From: Mesorhizobium sp. CAU 1732
GTDB taxonomy: Bacteria; Pseudomonadota; Alphaproteobacteria; Rhizobiales; Rhizobiaceae
NCBI RefSeq assembly: GCF_039888675.1
Contig: NZ_JBDQQR010000001.1
Location: 1,426,001-1,490,000, forward strand
Direction of reading: 5' to 3'
Length of the DNA stretch: 64,000 nucleotides
Positions 26,587 to 36,046 of this stretch are shown piece by piece; position 1 is the first letter of the stretch, and every line of letters starts with the position of its first letter. The notes beneath the pieces are model-generated. The model was not told where the DNA came from. It saw nothing but the letters and a program-made list of their open reading frames with translations, and did no database searches. The position numbers were made by a program, and so were the translations under genes.

Positions 26587-27561
26587 TTGGCCAACATACT
26601 GCCGCTCGAACATGCCTTCGATCCCGCGCTCGACCTGCTCGAGGCGGGCGAACTCGTCGCGCTCCCGACCGAGACCGTCTACGGGCTCGCCGCAGATGCG
26701 ACGAATGGCGAGGCGGTCGCGCGCATCTTCGAGGCGAAGGGCAGGCCGCGCTTCAACCCGCTGATCGTCCATGTCTGCGACATGGAGATGGCCCAGCGCA
26801 TTGCGATCTTCGATCAGGCATCGATGGTGCTGGCAGGCGGCTTCTGGCCGGGGCCGCTGACGTTGGTCCTGCCGTTGCGCGAGGGGCACGGTATCCATCC
26901 GCTGGTGACGGCCGGGCTGGATACGGTTGCGATCCGCATGCCGCGCGGCTTCGCGCGCGAGATCATCGAGGAACTGGGCCGGCCGATCGCGGCGCCCTCC
27001 GCGAACTCGTCGGGACGGATCACGGCCACGACCGCCAAGGCCGTCGACGATGATCTGGGCGACAGCGTCAAGCTGGTTGCCGATGGCGGCCAGACGGTGA
27101 TCGGCGTCGAATCCACCATCGTCAAGATAAGCCCCGACGCGCTGCGCATCCTGCGGCCGGGCGGGGTCACGGCCGGCGAGATCGAAGCCGTTCTCGGAGT
27201 CAAGGTCACGCGCGGCGGGGAGGCCGGCATCGAAGCGCCGGGCATGATGCTGTCGCATTATGCGCCCGACGCGTCGATCCGGCTGGAAGCTGCGGATGTG
27301 CGCGATGGCGAGGCGTTGCTGGCTTTCGGGCCGACCCGCATCGCCGGCGCGAACCGGGCAGTGGCGATGCTCAATCTGTCGGAGAAGGGGCACATGCGCG
27401 AAGCTGCCGCCAATCTCTACAGCCACCTCCAGGCGCTCGATCGCACCGGCGCGATCGTCATCGCCGTCGAAACGATCCCGGAAGAGGGTCTTGGCGAGGC
27501 GATCAACGATCGCCTGCGCCGCGCGGCCGCGCCCCGTGACAATTCCCAGGACGCGCGGTAG
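26587..27561 (+). CDS. L-threonylcarbamoyladenylate synthase (Sua5-type)
   Basis: This is the Sua5/TsaC enzyme that makes threonylcarbamoyl-AMP, the first step of t6A37 tRNA modification. The YrdC domain shows LPTETVYGLAADA, the KGRPRFNPL nucleotide-binding loop, and SANSSGRIT. A C-terminal Sua5 domain follows (about residues 205-324), making this the longer, two-domain type (324 residues) rather than the short TsaC. Start TTG 26587 is backed by GGAG 6 bp upstream. The FAD-linked oxidase gene starts 9 bp after its stop. Confidence 0.95.
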   Translation: MANILPLEHAFDPALDLLEAGELVALPTETVYGLAADATNGEAVARIFEAKGRPRFNPLIVHVCDMEMAQRIAIFDQASMVLAGGFWPGPLTLVLPLREGHGIHPLVTAGLDTVAIRMPRGFAREIIEELGRPIAAPSANSSGRITATTAKAVDDDLGDSVKLVADGGQTVIGVESTIVKISPDALRILRPGGVTAGEIEAVLGVKVTRGGEAGIEAPGMMLSHYAPDASIRLEAADVRDGEALLAFGPTRIAGANRAVAMLNLSEKGHMREAAANLYSHLQALDRTGAIVIAVETIPEEGLGEAINDRLRRAAAPRDNSQDAR

Positions 27562-27570
27562 TTTCCCGCC

Positions 27571-28995
27571 ATGCTTACACAGACACTCGATCCAGCCATC
27601 CTCGACCGTTTCACCTCCATCGTGGGGGAGAAATATGCCCTTCGCGCGGAGGACGACGTCGCGCCATACGTCACCGAACGACGAGGCCTGTTTGTAGGCC
27701 GCTCCCCGCTCGTGTTGCGACCGGGCAGCGTCGACGAGGTCAGCGCAATCCTGAGGCTGGCCACGGAAGCCGGCACGCCGATCGTACCGCAGGGCGGAAA
27801 CACGGGGCTTGTCGGCGGGCAGATGCCGGACGAATCCGCACGCGAAATCGTCCTGTCGCTGTCGCGGCTGAACCGCATTCGAGAGGTCGATGTGGCCTCG
27901 AACACGATCACCGCCGAAGCCGGCGTCGTGCTTCAGGCGCTGCATGATGCGGCGGACGAGGTGGGCAAGCTTTTCCCTCTGTCGCTCGCGTCTCAGGGGT
28001 CGGCACAGATCGGCGGCAATCTGTCGTCGAATGCCGGCGGCACGGGGGTTCTCGCCTACGGCAATGCGCGCGACCTCTGTCTCGGGGTCGAGGTCGTTCT
28101 GCCGACCGGCGAGGTGCTGGACGATCTGCGCAAGCTGAAGAAAGACAACACCGGCTACGATTTGAAGAACCTCTTCGTCGGCGCCGAAGGCACGCTCGGT
28201 GTCGTCACGGCCGCGGTGATGAAGCTGTTCCCCAAGCCGAAGGGCCGCGAGGTCGCGTGGATCGGCGTCGAGAGCCCCGCAGCAGCGCTGAAGCTCTTTG
28301 GATTGGCGTCCGATCGAGCCGGCGCGAGCCTCACGGGGTTTGAGCTGATGATCGACCGGGCTCTCGACTTCGTCGTCCGGCACATCGATGGGTCGGTTGC
28401 GCCGCTCGCCTCAGCCTACCCCTGGTACGTGTTGATGGAGATATCGTCGGGTCGCTCGGCCGACGATGCCCGTGGTCTGATCGAGGAGATACTGGGCGAG
28501 GGTCTGGAACTAGGGATGGTGAGCGACGCGACCATCGCCGCGAACCTGTCGCAAGCGGGCGCGTTCTGGAGGCTCCGCGAGTCCATGTCGGATTCCCAGA
28601 AGCCGGAAGGGGCGTCGATCAAGCACGATGTGTCGGTGCCCGTCGCCTCGATCCCGGACTTCATCCCGGCTGCATGGGCGGCTGTGACGACGCTCGAGCC
28701 GCAGGCACGTCTGGTGTGCTTCGGGCACATGGGCGACGGCAACCTTCACTACAACATCTCGCAGCCGGTAGGCGGCGAGCCGGACGCGTTTCTTGCGCGC
28801 TATCGCGCCGTGAACGATGCGGTCCACACCGTCGTGCGGTCGTTTCACGGCTCGATTTCAGCCGAGCACGGCATTGGCCGCATGAAGCGGGACGAACTGA
28901 TCGCGACCGCTCCGCCCGTCGCCATTGACCTCATGCGCCGCGTCAAACGGGCATTCGACCCGGCCGGGATCATGAACCCCAACAAGGTCATTTAG
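27571..28995 (+). CDS. FAD-linked oxidase, GlcD/D-2-hydroxyglutarate dehydrogenase-like
   Basis: This 474-residue flavoprotein has an N-terminal PCMH-type FAD domain (PIVPQGGNTGLVGGQMP, then SQGSAQIGGNLSSNAGGTG) and a C-terminal substrate domain with CFGHMGDGNLHYN and EHGIGRMKRDEL. These match the family of D-lactate, D-2-hydroxyglutarate and glycolate dehydrogenases. Substrate cannot be decided from the sequence. ATG 27571 is 9 bp after the Sua5-type gene, with which it is probably co-transcribed. It is followed by a 264-bp spacer that begins with a palindromic repeat. Confidence 0.92.
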   Translation: MLTQTLDPAILDRFTSIVGEKYALRAEDDVAPYVTERRGLFVGRSPLVLRPGSVDEVSAILRLATEAGTPIVPQGGNTGLVGGQMPDESAREIVLSLSRLNRIREVDVASNTITAEAGVVLQALHDAADEVGKLFPLSLASQGSAQIGGNLSSNAGGTGVLAYGNARDLCLGVEVVLPTGEVLDDLRKLKKDNTGYDLKNLFVGAEGTLGVVTAAVMKLFPKPKGREVAWIGVESPAAALKLFGLASDRAGASLTGFELMIDRALDFVVRHIDGSVAPLASAYPWYVLMEISSGRSADDARGLIEEILGEGLELGMVSDATIAANLSQAGAFWRLRESMSDSQKPEGASIKHDVSVPVASIPDFIPAAWAAVTTLEPQARLVCFGHMGDGNLHYNISQPVGGEPDAFLARYRAVNDAVHTVVRSFHGSISAEHGIGRMKRDELIATAPPVAIDLMRRVKRAFDPAGIMNPNKVI

Positions 28996-28996
28996 A

Positions 28997-29041
28997 GCAT
29001 GTCGCCCGAAAGTGGGAACCGGTTTCGGGTCAACGACATGC
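28997..29041. repeat. REP-like palindromic unit after the oxidase gene
   Basis: Nested arms GCATGTCG/CGACATGC (28997-29004 and 29034-29041) and CCCGAAA/TTTCGGG (29005-29011 and 29023-29029) enclose GTGGGAACCGG. The AAGTGGGAACCGGTTT core is a common Rhizobiales intergenic repeat. It begins two bases after the oxidase stop and could act as a 3' stem-loop. The rest of the 28996-29259 spacer shows little else. Confidence 0.75.
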
Positions 29042-29259
29042 GGAGAACAGGGGCTTAAAGCTCTGTTCAGAGACCTTTCGCGATCCTTGCGAGGGGTCGC
29101 AAATCGATAACCATCCCCAAAAGCCACAAAGCCTTAACCCAACTTCTTAAGTCGGGAGGAGTGAGCGCGCGCCTAGTCTCACGGTCATAACGAGGCGGGA
29201 TTACCCGCCCGTGAGGGACCGGAATACCGGCTCTCAGGAGAGACAGGAAGGCGCAACGA

Positions 29260-29823
29260 ATGAACACCCAGCTCAAGCCCGTCTGGGCCGGCTCCGACAT
29301 GAGGCTCGATCCGTTCAGGCTCCCGCAGGCGGTCTCGTACGCCGCGCGTGACGAACTCGGCGACGTGACCCTCACGATCGACCATCGCGGCGCGACGGTG
29401 AAGCGGATCTTGACGAGCAGCAAGCTGCCCGTGACGCTGGTGCTGCCTTGCCGCGCGTTTCGCGGTGTCGCCGCCCGCGCGCTCGAGGATAGCGAAGGCA
29501 ACGTGACGGTCACGCTGGAACTGCTGCATAATGACCCGTCGCTCTCGGTGCCGCTTCTGGTTGCACATGACCTCGACGATGTCGCGGCCGACTGGCACGC
29601 ATGGTCGGAAGCCTATGGTCTGCCGATGCTGCTGATCGAGGCTGACGGCATTGCCCGGACGCTGGAAGAGTCGATCGGCCTCGTCAAGAAGGGTCAGCCG
29701 TCGGAGCGCCGCAAGGGCAGTGTATCGCGTCAGCGCCGCCCGCGTTTTCTTGCCCGTCGCAAGTCCGGCAATCTGGGCATGCGCCTCGTAGTGGACGGCG
29801 AGGAGATCATCGCCCGCCGCTGA
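29260..29823 (+). CDS. DUF6101-type conserved protein
   Basis: This 187-residue protein resembles the DUF6101 family found in Rhizobiales, where it often neighbours ubiA, as here. Recognisable features are a basic C-terminal region (KKGQPSERRKGSVSRQRRPR) and an acidic middle. No enzymatic motif is visible. An AGGAAGG stretch lies about 6 bp before ATG 29260. It is convergent with ubiA (stop at 29834), leaving 10 bp. The role is unknown. Confidence 0.8.
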   Translation: MNTQLKPVWAGSDMRLDPFRLPQAVSYAARDELGDVTLTIDHRGATVKRILTSSKLPVTLVLPCRAFRGVAARALEDSEGNVTVTLELLHNDPSLSVPLLVAHDLDDVAADWHAWSEAYGLPMLLIEADGIARTLEESIGLVKKGQPSERRKGSVSRQRRPRFLARRKSGNLGMRLVVDGEEIIARR

Positions 29824-29833
29824 CTGAAATTGG

Positions 29834-30817
29834 TCAGAAGCTCGGGCTGATCGTCGCCCAGACGCCGCCGCCGATAAGGCCGAGGAAAATCAGCCAGCCG
29901 ACCACCGAGTTGGACTTGAACAACTGAAGACATTGGTCCGGGTCGTCGATGTCGAGGACCCGGATCTGCCGCGCCATATGGCCACCGGCAGCCAGCAGAC
30001 CGGCCAGCGCCGGCATCGGCACTGCGGCGTTGGCGAATGCCACAACGAAAAACAAGAGTGCTCCGCCATAGAGAGCGATCAGCCACTGCTTGGTCCTGTC
30101 GCCGAACAGCCGCGCGGTGGAACGCACGCCGACCAGCGCGTCGTCTTCCTTGTCCTGGTGTGCATAGAGCGTGTCATAGCCGATCACCCACAGGATCGAG
30201 CCGAAATAAAGCAGCAACGGTGCAAGCTCGAGCGAGCCGAAATGCGCGGCCCAACCCATCAGGGCGCCCCAGGAAAATGCAAATCCCAGAAAGAGTTGAG
30301 GCCAGTCCGTGAAACGCTTCATGAACGGGTAGATCGCGACGGTTCCGAGCGACGCTATGCCGACCAGTACGGCAAACCAGTTGAACTGGAGCAGCACGAG
30401 GAGGCCGACCAGACATTGCAGGAACAGAAACGCCCATGCCTGGCGACGGGTCACCTTGCCTGCCGGCAACGGTCGCGAGCGGGTCCGTGCGACCTGCTCG
30501 TCGATGTCCACATCGACGATGTCGTTATAGGTGCAGCCCGCCCCGCGCATCGCGATGGCGCCGGCCAGGAACAGGAACAGATGCCATGGCGAGGGAAGCA
30601 CGTCAGTGAGCGCCGCACCCGGCGCAGCGTGCGCTGCTGCGGCCATGGCGGCAGACCACCAGCATGGCCACATCAGGAGCCAGAAACCGATCGGGCGATC
30701 CCAGCGCGCGAGCTGCGCGTAGGGCCAGAGCCAGCGCGGCAGCGTGCGGTAGACCCAATGGCCCGACGGTGCGTCGGCAACGCGCCCCTGACTCTCTCTC
30801 GACTGAATGTCATCCAT
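29834..30817 (-). CDS. ubiA: 4-hydroxybenzoate polyprenyltransferase
   Basis: UbiA attaches the polyprenyl tail to 4-hydroxybenzoate in ubiquinone synthesis, in the inner membrane. The first Asp-rich motif is NDIVDVDID and the second is DTLYAHQDKEDD, with about eight hydrophobic helices. The chosen ATG 30817 gives 327 residues starting MDDIQS. A GTG 12 codons upstream is possible. The side chain would come from the polyprenyl synthase at 17664-18683. It is convergent with DUF6101. Confidence 0.95.
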   Translation of the reverse strand: MDDIQSRESQGRVADAPSGHWVYRTLPRWLWPYAQLARWDRPIGFWLLMWPCWWSAAMAAAAHAAPGAALTDVLPSPWHLFLFLAGAIAMRGAGCTYNDIVDVDIDEQVARTRSRPLPAGKVTRRQAWAFLFLQCLVGLLVLLQFNWFAVLVGIASLGTVAIYPFMKRFTDWPQLFLGFAFSWGALMGWAAHFGSLELAPLLLYFGSILWVIGYDTLYAHQDKEDDALVGVRSTARLFGDRTKQWLIALYGGALLFFVVAFANAAVPMPALAGLLAAGGHMARQIRVLDIDDPDQCLQLFKSNSVVGWLIFLGLIGGGVWATISPSF

Positions 30818-30886
30818 GGTTGATGGAGTGGCAGGGCCGCGTGTTGGCGTCAAGACGACACCTTGTCCGGGGAAGCCGGAGCCTGC

Positions 30887-31255
30887 TCATTCGAAATCGG
30901 CGGAAACTCCGATGGTCTTCGCTACGGCGTCAAGTCGTTTGTCTCGGGTCCAAAGGCTGGAGCCTGCCGTCAGCAAAGTCGCGGCGAGCAGATGAGCATC
31001 GACGTACCCTATCCCGAGCCCGAACAGGCGGTGGTGCGCGATCAGGTCGAGGACTTCGGTGTCCGAAGCAACGACAGCCTTGGGCAGGTTTCGCATTTCG
31101 CCCAGAACCAGGTCGCGTTGGCGTAGATTTCCCAACGCGATTTCTCCCAGTACGAACGGATGCGAGAGAACCTGCGTACGGGACAAAGCGGAGATGAGGC
31201 GGTCGTCTCCGTGATTGAGATGGTCAACCCAGATCGAGGTATCGACCAAGATCAA
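30887..31255 (-). CDS. vapC: VapC-type PIN-domain toxin
   Basis: This 122-residue PIN endoribonuclease has the acidic active-site residues D5 (ILVDTSIW), E38 (VLGEIALG), D86 (GYVDAHLL) and about D105 (TRDKRLD). As a VapC toxin it is expected to cleave tRNA or rRNA when free of its antitoxin. Start ATG 31255 overlaps the antitoxin stop by ATGA, the usual order of antitoxin first. It lies between ubiA and purD and is not conserved core, so it was probably acquired as a module. Confidence 0.92.
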   Translation of the reverse strand: MILVDTSIWVDHLNHGDDRLISALSRTQVLSHPFVLGEIALGNLRQRDLVLGEMRNLPKAVVASDTEVLDLIAHHRLFGLGIGYVDAHLLAATLLTAGSSLWTRDKRLDAVAKTIGVSADFE

Positions 31256-31440
31256 GAGCGCCGCCGGGCTGCTGCCGTTAGATCAGGTTCGGTGCCACCG
31301 AGACGAGCCAGGCGCATCGCACTTTCTCTCTCGATCAATGCCTTGAGGGCTTCCCTGACCAGCGCAGATTTTTCCGTCAGGCCCGTATAGGCCTGAGCCT
31401 GCGAAATGAGATCGTCGTCCATTGCAATTGTGGTGCGCAT
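31252..31440 (-). CDS. vapB: VapB-type ribbon-helix-helix antitoxin
   Basis: This 62-residue protein begins MRTTIAMDDDLISQAQ, the DNA-binding beta strand and first helix of a ribbon-helix-helix antitoxin, followed by EKSALVREALKALIERE. The C-terminal half should wrap and block VapC. AGGAGAA lies 5 bp before ATG 31440, which fixes the start; an upstream in-frame ATG at 31470 would be weaker. The operator at 31465-31476 lies just upstream, so it probably represses its own operon. Confidence 0.92.
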   Translation of the reverse strand: MRTTIAMDDDLISQAQAYTGLTEKSALVREALKALIERESAMRLARLGGTEPDLTAAARRRS

Positions 31441-31464
31441 AGAATTCTCCTGCATCAATGATGT

Positions 31465-31476
31465 CATCATATGATG
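31465..31476. promoter_or_regulatory. 12-bp palindrome, candidate VapB operator
   Basis: CATCATATGATG at 31465-31476 is a perfect palindrome 25 bp upstream of the vapB start, in an AT-rich stretch. Autoregulation by VapB through such sites is standard for the family. It has no other repeat in the pair's neighbourhood that I can see. Confidence 0.65.
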
Positions 31477-31571
31477 TCGATATCAATGCGCAGTGGCGCG
31501 AGATTTCTTGACCACGGTATCCGATCCGCATACCGGAATGCTGAACTCAACGGATACTGGGAATCGGCAGG

Positions 31572-32855
31572 ATGAACGTACTTCTGATCGGATCAGGCGG
31601 GCGCGAGCATGCGCTGGCATGGAAGATCGCGGCATCGCCCCTGCTGACCAAGCTCTACGCCGCACCGGGCAATCCCGGAATCGCTCAGGAAGCCGAATGC
31701 GTCGCGCTCGATGTGTCCGATCATCAGGCGATCATCCAATTCGCGAAGGACAAGTCGATCGATCTCGTCGTCGTCGGACCGGAAGCGCCGCTCGTCGCGG
31801 GTCTCGCCGACGATCTGGCTGCCGCCGGCATTCGCGTGTTCGGCCCGTCAGCCGCTGCCGCGCAGCTTGAGGGCTCGAAGGGCTTCACCAAGGATCTGTG
31901 CGCGCGGTTCGACATTCCGACCGCAGCCTACGGACGCTTCAACAATGCGCCGAAGGCAAAAGCCTATGCGCGCAGCGTCGGCGCGCCGATCGTCGTGAAG
32001 GCGGATGGCCTCGCGGCCGGCAAGGGCGTGACCGTTGCCATGACGCTCGATGAGGCGCTTGACGCGATCGACCAATGCTTCGAAGGCGCGTTCGGCGACG
32101 CGGGCGCGGAAGTCGTCGTCGAGGAGTTCATGCAGGGCGAGGAGGCGAGCTTCTTCTGCATCTGTGACGGCGAAACGGCGCTGCCGTTCGGCACCGCACA
32201 GGATCACAAGCGCGTTGGCGAGGGGGATACCGGGCCGAACACCGGCGGCATGGGCGCTTATTCGCCCGCCCCCGTCATGACGGAGGAAATGACGGCGCGC
32301 GTCATGCGCGAGATCGTCGAGCCGACCATGCGCGGCATGAAGGAGATCGGGGCGCCGTTTCAGGGCATGCTGTTTGCTGGCCTGATGATCACAAAGGATG
32401 GCCCGAAGCTGATCGAGTACAACACGCGCTTCGGCGACCCCGAATGCCAGGTGCTCATGATGCGTTTGAAGGACGATCTGCTCGTGCTGATGAATGCGGC
32501 CGTCGATGGCCAGCTCGGGCACATGTCCGTGCGTTGGCGAAACGAGGCGGCGTTGACGGTGGTGATGGCCGCGAAAGGCTACCCGGCATCGCCGGAAAAG
32601 GGCAGCGTGATCGCCGACGTTGACGAAGCCGCGTCGGATGACACGCTGGTCTTTCATGCCGGAACCCGGCGCGAGGGCGACAGGCTGGTCGCGGCCGGCG
32701 GTCGCGTGCTCAGCGTGACGGCCCTGGGCAGCACGGTCACGGAAGCGAAGACACGCGCCTATGCCGTGGTCGACCGCATCGACTGGCCGGAAGGGTTCTG
32801 CCGTCGTGACATCGGCTGGCAGGCAGTTCGGCGCGAGGCCGAGGCGAAAGCCTAG
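31572..32855 (+). CDS. purD: phosphoribosylamine-glycine ligase
   Basis: PurD makes glycinamide ribonucleotide, the second step of purine synthesis, using ATP. The 427-residue protein shows the GARS pattern: [18 protein letters not shown], the ATP-grasp core ([13 protein letters not shown]) and the metal-binding region [11 protein letters not shown]. Length is normal. The stop TAG shares CTAG (32852-32855) with the stop of the convergent GH25-type gene. It is divergent from vapBC. Confidence 0.98.
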   Translation: MNVLLIGSGGREHALAWKIAASPLLTKLYAAPGNPGIAQEAECVALDVSDHQAIIQFAKDKSIDLVVVGPEAPLVAGLADDLAAAGIRVFGPSAAAAQLEGSKGFTKDLCARFDIPTAAYGRFNNAPKAKAYARSVGAPIVVKADGLAAGKGVTVAMTLDEALDAIDQCFEGAFGDAGAEVVVEEFMQGEEASFFCICDGETALPFGTAQDHKRVGEGDTGPNTGGMGAYSPAPVMTEEMTARVMREIVEPTMRGMKEIGAPFQGMLFAGLMITKDGPKLIEYNTRFGDPECQVLMMRLKDDLLVLMNAAVDGQLGHMSVRWRNEAALTVVMAAKGYPASPEKGSVIADVDEAASDDTLVFHAGTRREGDRLVAAGGRVLSVTALGSTVTEAKTRAYAVVDRIDWPEGFCRRDIGWQAVRREAEAKA

Positions 32856-33997
32856 TTCGGCATGGTGGTGCGCGACCACTTGCGCACCGCCCCGGTGAGA
32901 ATGCTGTCGATCGCGACGATCCCCGCTCCGGTCGCGTTGAGCGCGTAGCCGAGCGCGATATCGTGACGGGCCGCCAGCAGTTCGGCAACGCCGATCGCAT
33001 GAATGAATGGAATGTCCTCGGCGAATGAAGGCGTTGAGGCAAGCATCGGCGTCACCGAGGCCCATGTCAGTTGCACGCTTCCCGCCAGCGCGAGGTCACG
33101 CTGGAAGGGCAGGGGTACCTTGGCGATCAACGGCTCGGGGACGTCCAGCAGGCCACCGAAGGGCCATGCTTCCCGCAACGCATCGGCGTCCATGGAGGCG
33201 ACATTCACGTCGATGTCGTTCTGCGTGCCCGGCACGCGATAGTGGCAGGTCTTGTCGTTGCAATTGGCTTGTGAGGAGAACTGCCATAGCGCGTAGGTCT
33301 GCCAGTTTCCTTTAGGGAAGTGCAGCCCGATCTCCTGCTTGTAGCGCGCATACCACAGAGGCAGCCGCGACAAGAGCGGATAGCGGTCGCGATTGTCGGC
33401 GATGAACTGCGCGGTCGACCCGTTGGTGTAGAGCACCGGGAACCGGCCAAGCCGGCGCTGGATGTGGCGCGAGAACTCCTCGGCATCCTCAAGCGACATC
33501 CATTTGGCGGGGTCGTTTTCCTCGATGTCGATCGCGATGAGATCGTCTGGTCCCGGTTGCGCGAAGTCGATCAGGTGGTTCGCCTGGTCGATCGGATTGC
33601 CCGGCCGCCCGAGATGATAGACGCCCCACTCCATTCCGAGCGATTTCGCAAGGGTTCGACGTGTCTGATAGAGTTCCTTGGCAACGGAATAGCGCAGCCA
33701 CAGCGCCTTACAAAGACGCTGCTCGGTGTCGCTGCCTTTGCAGCGATAGGCAGGCGGCAGCCCGTCGGAACCCTTGTTGATGAAGCCCACGATACGCTTG
33801 TCGGTCGAAAGCCTGGTCCAGTCGATCGGATTGTTCTCATAGGCGTCGAGTACGATGGCGCGATCGTCGCGCTTCCAGGGTTGGGAGAAATCGTTGGCCT
33901 GCGTCGCGCCAATTGAAGCCAAAGCCATCACAAATGCCATGACAAGCGCCGGCATGACGCGTCGGAGAGGTCCGGCTAACGATCGAATGAGTTGCAA
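32852..33997 (-). CDS. secreted GH25-family lysozyme-like protein
   Basis: A signal peptide (about residues 1-35, ending AQANDF) is followed by a glycoside hydrolase family 25 muramidase-like domain: [19 protein letters not shown], the acidic strand [11 protein letters not shown] with D-x-E, and [13 protein letters not shown]25 enzymes cleave the glycan of peptidoglycan. Catalytic activity is inferred. The last 110 residues or so (from about 270) are not part of the usual GH25 domain and contain a hydrophobic stretch; I recognise no fold. Its stop overlaps purD in a shared CTAG. A 259-bp spacer separates it from the divergent acyl-CoA dehydrogenase. Confidence 0.85.
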   Translation of the reverse strand: MQLIRSLAGPLRRVMPALVMAFVMALASIGATQANDFSQPWKRDDRAIVLDAYENNPIDWTRLSTDKRIVGFINKGSDGLPPAYRCKGSDTEQRLCKALWLRYSVAKELYQTRRTLAKSLGMEWGVYHLGRPGNPIDQANHLIDFAQPGPDDLIAIDIEENDPAKWMSLEDAEEFSRHIQRRLGRFPVLYTNGSTAQFIADNRDRYPLLSRLPLWYARYKQEIGLHFPKGNWQTYALWQFSSQANCNDKTCHYRVPGTQNDIDVNVASMDADALREAWPFGGLLDVPEPLIAKVPLPFQRDLALAGSVQLTWASVTPMLASTPSFAEDIPFIHAIGVAELLAARHDIALGYALNATGAGIVAIDSILTGAVRKWSRTTMPN

Positions 33998-34148
33998 CGG
34001 TTCGCTCCGATGGAGAACAAGCGACGATCGTGCAGGGACATGGTTAACGAAACGACTCCGCGCCGATCACGTTGCGATAACGGAACCGGTGGGACGTTAT
34101 TCCCCGATCAGCACAGCCAAAAGGCGGGACAGATGCATCGCTCCAACG

Positions 34149-34166
34149 TTTGACGTTTACGTCAAA
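34149..34166. promoter_or_regulatory. 18-bp palindrome, LiuR/MerR-type operator candidate
   Basis: TTTGACGTTTACGTCAAA at 34149-34166 has 7-bp perfect arms around TTTA. It resembles the TTTACGTTTACGTAAA-type sites of LiuR (MerR family) regulators of branched-chain amino-acid and acyl-CoA breakdown. It lies 91 bp before the acyl-CoA dehydrogenase start, and its TTGACG (34150-34155) could also serve as a -35 hexamer with a weak TAGCTC (34173-34178) 17 bases later. Confidence 0.6.
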
Positions 34167-34256
34167 AGAAACTAGCTCTCTGCATTGAAGCACCAGCATG
34201 GACGCAGCCTCTCATCGAGGGCAGGGTTCTGGGTTGGATCGAGGGAGGAAATACGC

Positions 34257-36032
34257 ATGTATCGCGCGCCGGTGGAAGAGATCGCTCACACGCTCAAGCA
34301 CGTCGCGGGGCTGGGCAAGGCGCTCGAAGAGGGGCGCTTGGGCGACCTTTCCGAGGACCTGGTCGACGCCATCCTCTCCGAAGCGGGCCGTTTCGCCACC
34401 GACGAAGTCACCCCGCTGCGCAAGATCGGCGACGAGCACGGTGCTGTCCTGAAGGACGCGGAAGTGACCATGCCGCCCGGCTGGAAAGAGCTCTACCAGC
34501 GTTGGGTCGAGGGTGGCTGGAACTCGCTGACCGGTCCGGAGGAATATGGCGGGCAGGCCCTGCCGACCATGCTGTCGGTTGCAGCCCTCGAAATGTGGAA
34601 CTCCGCCTCCATGGCATTCGGCATCGGACCGACGCTGACGATGGGCGCAATCGAGGCGCTGGAGCAGCATGCGTCGCAGGAACTGAAGGACATCTATCTG
34701 GAAAAGATCGTGTCCGGCGCGTGGATGGGGACGATGAACCTCACCGAGCCGCAGGCGGGATCCGATCTTGCGGCCCTGCGGGCTCGTGCGGAGCGCGCCG
34801 ATGACGGCACGTACCGCATCTTCGGCCAGAAAATCTTCATCACCTATGGCGAGCACGATTTCACCGACAACATCGTGCATCTGGTGCTGGCAAGGTTGCC
34901 CGATGCGCCGGCAGGCACACGCGGCATTTCGCTGTTCCTGGTGCCGAAGTTCCTCGTCAACGAGGATGGATCGCTGGGCGCGCGCAACGACGTGTTCTGC
35001 GCGTCGATCGAGCACAAGCTCGGCATCCACGCGTCGCCCACCTGTACGATGATCTATGGCGATGGCTTCGCCAAGGACAGCGCACCGGGTGCCATCGGCT
35101 GGTTGATCGGGGAGGAGAACAAGGGCCTCGCCTGCATGTTCACGATGATGAACAATGCGCGCCTCGCCGTCGGCATGCAGGGCGTCGCGGTCGCGGAAGC
35201 CGCGCGCCAGAAGGCGCTGGCCTATGCCGAGGATCGCCGACAGGGCAAGGCGCGGGACTACAAGGGCGAGGGCATGGCGCCGATCGTCCACCACCCGGAC
35301 GTGAAGCGAAACCTTCTGACCATGAAGGCGCTGACCCAGATCGCCCGCGCGATTTCCTACTCCTGCGCCCACGCGCTCGACATGGCGAAGGCAAGCGAGG
35401 GCGACGAGGCAACCCATTGGCACGAACGCGCCAATCTGCTGACGCCGATCGCCAAGGCGTTTTCGACCGATATCGGCGTCGATGTCGCGTCGATCGGCCT
35501 GCAGATCCATGGCGGCATGGGCTATATCGAGGAAACCGGTGCTGCAGCCCTCCTGCGCGATTCCCGCATCGCGCCGATCTATGAAGGCACGAACGGCATC
35601 CAGGCGATCGATCTCGTGATGCGCAAGCTCCCACTGGCCGGCGGATCGCACATCAAGGGCTATATCGGTGAACTGAAGGCCGACATCGAGGCGCTGCGCA
35701 CATCGAACAACGAGGGTTTCGGCCGCACGGCGGAGCGATGCGATGCAGCCATCGAGGAATTCGCCGACGCCACCGACTTCTTGCATGACGCGTTGGCCGA
35801 TGGCCGTATCGAGGAAGCGCTTGCCGGCGCGACGCCGTATCTGCGTCTCTTCGCCCTGGCGGCTGGTGGCGCCTATCTCGTCCGAGGTGCGCTGGCTGGG
35901 CAGGATGCCGGGCGCGTCGCGCTTGCGCGGTTCTTCGCCGAAAATCTGGTGGACGAAGCGGCGGCCCTGCGGCGGCGCGTGACCATGGGCGGGGCCAGCC
36001 TCGCCGAGGCACAGGCCGCGCTGGCATCGTGA
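34257..36032 (+). CDS. acyl-CoA dehydrogenase with C-terminal extension
   Basis: This 591-residue flavoprotein is an acyl-CoA dehydrogenase of the long (FadE-like) type. Visible features are MNLTEPQAGSD (FAD-binding loop), ASPTCTMIYGDGF, QIHGGMGYIEETGAAALLRDSRIAPIYEGTNGIQAIDL and an extra C-terminal helical domain of about 120 residues. It oxidises acyl-CoA, passing electrons to ETF. GGAGGAA lies 6 bp before ATG 34257. The next gene, 14 bp downstream, is an enoyl-CoA hydratase/isomerase, so the pair carries out the first two beta-oxidation steps. The operator at 34149-34166 probably controls both. Confidence 0.95.
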   Translation: MYRAPVEEIAHTLKHVAGLGKALEEGRLGDLSEDLVDAILSEAGRFATDEVTPLRKIGDEHGAVLKDAEVTMPPGWKELYQRWVEGGWNSLTGPEEYGGQALPTMLSVAALEMWNSASMAFGIGPTLTMGAIEALEQHASQELKDIYLEKIVSGAWMGTMNLTEPQAGSDLAALRARAERADDGTYRIFGQKIFITYGEHDFTDNIVHLVLARLPDAPAGTRGISLFLVPKFLVNEDGSLGARNDVFCASIEHKLGIHASPTCTMIYGDGFAKDSAPGAIGWLIGEENKGLACMFTMMNNARLAVGMQGVAVAEAARQKALAYAEDRRQGKARDYKGEGMAPIVHHPDVKRNLLTMKALTQIARAISYSCAHALDMAKASEGDEATHWHERANLLTPIAKAFSTDIGVDVASIGLQIHGGMGYIEETGAAALLRDSRIAPIYEGTNGIQAIDLVMRKLPLAGGSHIKGYIGELKADIEALRTSNNEGFGRTAERCDAAIEEFADATDFLHDALADGRIEEALAGATPYLRLFALAAGGAYLVRGALAGQDAGRVALARFFAENLVDEAAALRRRVTMGGASLAEAQAALAS

Positions 36033-36046
36033 TGGAGGAAAGATCG

